A stretch of 64,000 nt of DNA from Salminus brasiliensis (lineage: Eukaryota > Chordata > Actinopteri > Characiformes > Bryconidae), in the NCBI RefSeq assembly GCF_030463535.1, contig NC_132887.1, forward strand, positions 17,599,358 through 17,663,357, given 5' to 3'. This document shows, piece by piece, positions 61,253 to 64,000 of the stretch. Below the pieces are notes generated by a model. It saw nothing but the letters and a program-made list of their open reading frames with translations. It did no database searches and was not told the origin of the DNA. How positions within the stretch are numbered: the first letter of the stretch is position 1; every line of letters starts with the position of its first letter. Both the position numbers and the translations under genes were made by a program.

Positions 61253-63769
61253 ATGTGTGTGAAAGCAAATTCTGGTAACTGTTTGTAGTTTTCTTCTGAA
61301 TTTCTCATGCTTATGTATGTGTGTATATTTCTGACCCTGTATGTATTCTTATTATGTTGATTTCAGAACCTCCCCCATAAAATTTGTGCACTATTACTCT
61401 ATTAAAGATGTGTGTTGTTCACTCTTTCAGCTTCAGAAAAAGTAATCAAGAAATCAATGAAGGCCCAATATTGGCAACATCGACATTCATGCCCATGATC
61501 AGTGTATATCACACCATCTAACGTCTAACCATGACCTTAACTCTTTTCTGGCGTACAGAGAATGACAGCTCATCAGTCTTGATGGCAGGGTGTGTGTACA
61601 CCATCTCACTGCAGGGTTTGCGTGGTTATAATGGCTGATAAAACATTTCTTGCGAGCTGGTGATAAACCATAGCAGGGGTGATTGGTAGTGATTTAATCT
61701 TTACGAAACTGATGACAGTGCTCTGATAGAAAATGAAGTGCCTTTAAGAGCTTCAGAGCAGATGTAGTCAGTAAGAATTTTGGAAAAAGGGACTTGCAAA
61801 AGTCCAAAAATGTGACATTTTATAAAGACATACTTAATAAAGCTTTAGAATCAAGGGTAATATTGCGAAGAAGGAGAAGTGAAAAATAATAAAATATATA
61901 TACCAAAATACATTACAACAGACCATGTGACAGCATTCTCTCTGCTTATTGGTAAAACTTGTCTGGGGCAGAAGCAAGAAAGTAAACACCGGAAGAAGGC
62001 CCCGTGTGTCGGACTAGAGCATATTTCTTTGCAATTTAACAAGGAGCAACAGCAGAGACGGCATTTGTTCATAGCTGTAGCAATTACCTGAGTGATACCA
62101 GGTTACACCGTTAAGCTCCAACTTGGGAGTAGATCTCATAGTTGGGTCGGATTGAAGTCACATTCTCACCACAAACAAACCACTCCAGAGTTCATCTGGG
62201 AACGGACTGAGACCACCTCTTCTAAAAGGTCTTGGTATGGTTGTTCTGTACTGTATTCACACCTTCCCAAACGAATCGCATCAAGGATGAAAACAAACCA
62301 GATTAAAAAAGTGCAGGTGTGAAACCGCCCTAAATCTAGAACATGGTCTGGATTCTTGCTAAAGATTTGTAAGAGCAGTTGTTGTAGCATAAACTCTCTT
62401 TGCAGGAAGCTCTCTATGTTTAACTAGAAGCATGGTCAGCTGAGATGAAAAGATTTAACCTGATATAGCCTGGCTAGAGAGCAAGCTAGCACTTATTTTC
62501 CTGTTTAGCTGCGCCGGCGGGTTAGTGATGGTATCATATCCCCAGAGAGATCCTGTAGTGCAGAGAAAGTGAGAAAGTGAGAAAGCGGTGTGGTTGTCTT
62601 ATCAGTCGACACATATATCCACCAGCAGGGCCTGTGCTTTTTTCGGTTACTCCTTAAGAAGCTTACATAAGGTTTTTTTTTTAAATACTGACAAAATTCT
62701 ATTCTGTTAAAGAGAGACAACTGAAGTCTGCCAATATATAAAGAGATGTCAAGAGTAATATACTGTTCTACATAACAGAGTTCAGCTCACCAATCTGTTA
62801 CTCAAGTTACAGAATTACATTCCAGCTCTGCTCTGACTAGAAAGATCTACGATGTTTCACCAAAATCCCAACAACAAACCCCAAAAATAGCAAGAAGCTT
62901 TGCCTTGATGTCGGTAAATGAACTGGATTGACAAGAGATTTAAATAAATACAGCAATGTATAGCCACTATTTCAGGCTTTGTGTATTTGATGGCTGTAGA
63001 GATGGGATGGAAATTCCGTTTTAAGAGCGTCAACTGAAGCTGCTCTAAATCAATGAAACAAAGTAACATGAAAGAGTGAAGCCCGCTTCAAACAGGTCCA
63101 AGCGCTCCACGCTGTGCCTGACCTGGGACTACAACTGAGAGTGTCCAGGATCAATCTCCGGCTCTGTCTAAACACTCCCAGAGGTCTGCAGACCTGCAGG
63201 AGCCGGTTCAGGCGTTTATGTGACGTTTGTGGAATGTTTACAGCAGGTTTGTGAAGGCGGGTTGATGGCGGATACTCTGGAGCACAGCCCTGATACTGCT
63301 AAAACACAGGGACGGAAGGCGGAGAGGCTGAGTAATGGGCCGAACTGGATCTAAACTTGGTATGTGAGCAGAGATCAACATTCTGTATTTCACTACTCGG
63401 CAGTTGTCCTACAAGAACACTTTTCATTCCTCGACTGTCTGCGTTCCATGTTTGGCAAAAGACAAAAACATTAAGCAGGCCTGTTCTTGGATAAAAACGC
63501 TTAAAGAGGCCTAACAGGGACCGGTCAGGACGTTCATGCTATACGAAAGTGTCGAATGAATGCTTCCAGCATACATACTCCGTAAAGAGAGTCGTGGATA
63601 TGACTTGACACATGAGATTTGCAGAATTTCTAAATTCTATAGTTAACTGAGTCATGTCAGTACAGATACAAGGCAGGGTGTCTCCAGGACCAGGGTTGGG
63701 AAACACTGAGTTAGACAGTAACAGAACAGAAATCTTGGATGCAGGAGAAATTGGCAGGCGTGAAGCCAA

Positions 63770-63925
63770 ATCGTTATGGTCAGATAACTGGGTCAGAGCA
63801 TCTCAGAGACTGCAAGAGTTGGGGAGTGCTCCCGGTCAGCAGTGACGAGTACCTACTGACAGTGGTCCTAGGAGGTACAAACTACAAACCAGGGTTGGAC
63901 AGGATGTCGGGCACCCAGGGCTAAA
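63770..63925 (+). pseudogene. Tc1/mariner transposase N-terminal (HTH) remnant
   Basis: One frame from 63791 reads GQSISETARVGECSRSAVTS then TY, stop, QWS, stop. This resembles the helix-turn-helix start of a Tc1-type transposase that I recall as GQSISKTAALVGCSRSAVVS. It is broken by stops and is not continued by later transposase motifs inside the window. Confidence 0.65.
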
Positions 63926-64000
63926 TTATGTGCAAAGGCAATAAAGGAAAGTACATTACACCCTGCTGTATTAGGCTGAATCAGTGTGGTCACAAACCAA

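Larger units (their letters stand above)
59997..64000 (-). other. itpk1: itpk1 upstream intron (partial)
   Basis: No exon matching the N-terminal part of ITPK1 was found. The stretch contains a CA/CT microsatellite, a minus-oriented family-A MITE (60883-61252) and a Tc1 transposase scrap (63770-63925). 61.3-63.7 kb shows nothing I can name. Confidence 0.55.

Noticed and set aside
63080..63360. Slightly CpG-rich stretch as an alternative itpk1 promoter
   Set aside because: No exon, donor site or core promoter signal accompanies it.

Overview
The window is nuclear DNA from a vertebrate, almost certainly a teleost. Gene exons are short and split by GT-AG introns. The predicted proteins match vertebrate EML5 and ITPK1 closely. 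The repeats are tRNA-derived SINEs, Tc1/mariner and hAT remnants, MITEs and long CA/GA microsatellites of fish type, with several repeats resembling otophysan (catfish/characin/carp group) families. There are no operons, CRISPR arrays or prokaryotic signals.

Layout, right to left, because both genes run on the minus strand. From 59996 down to 53803 lie the last six coding exons of itpk1, an inositol-polyphosphate ATP-grasp kinase. They cover about residue 122 to the C-terminus at about 412; the 5' exons lie beyond position 64000. About 4 kb of intergenic/UTR DNA follows, ending in a CpG-rich promoter region near 49.4-50.3 kb. eml5 then starts with its ATG at 49846-49848. A 26.5-kb first intron follows, then 19 further coding exons between 23176 and 2443. 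These 20 exons join in a single open frame of 991 codons. That is the first HELP plus WD40 (TAPE) module, an acidic linker, and about half of the second module. The remaining exons lie beyond position 1.

The non-coding DNA holds many decayed repeats. These include three SINE families, a LINE reverse-transcriptase fragment, two LINE-type 3' ends, and three Tc1/mariner remnants, one with an internal inversion. There are also two hAT transposase remnants in opposite orientation, a MITE family with at least six copies (four of them in itpk1 introns), a second TIR family, and a 119-bp element with perfect 21-bp inverted termini.

The two proteins are not known to work together: EML5 is a microtubule-associated protein and ITPK1 makes higher inositol phosphates. 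I found no convincing new biological system. The most unusual items are repeat architectures and the close eml5-itpk1 adjacency.
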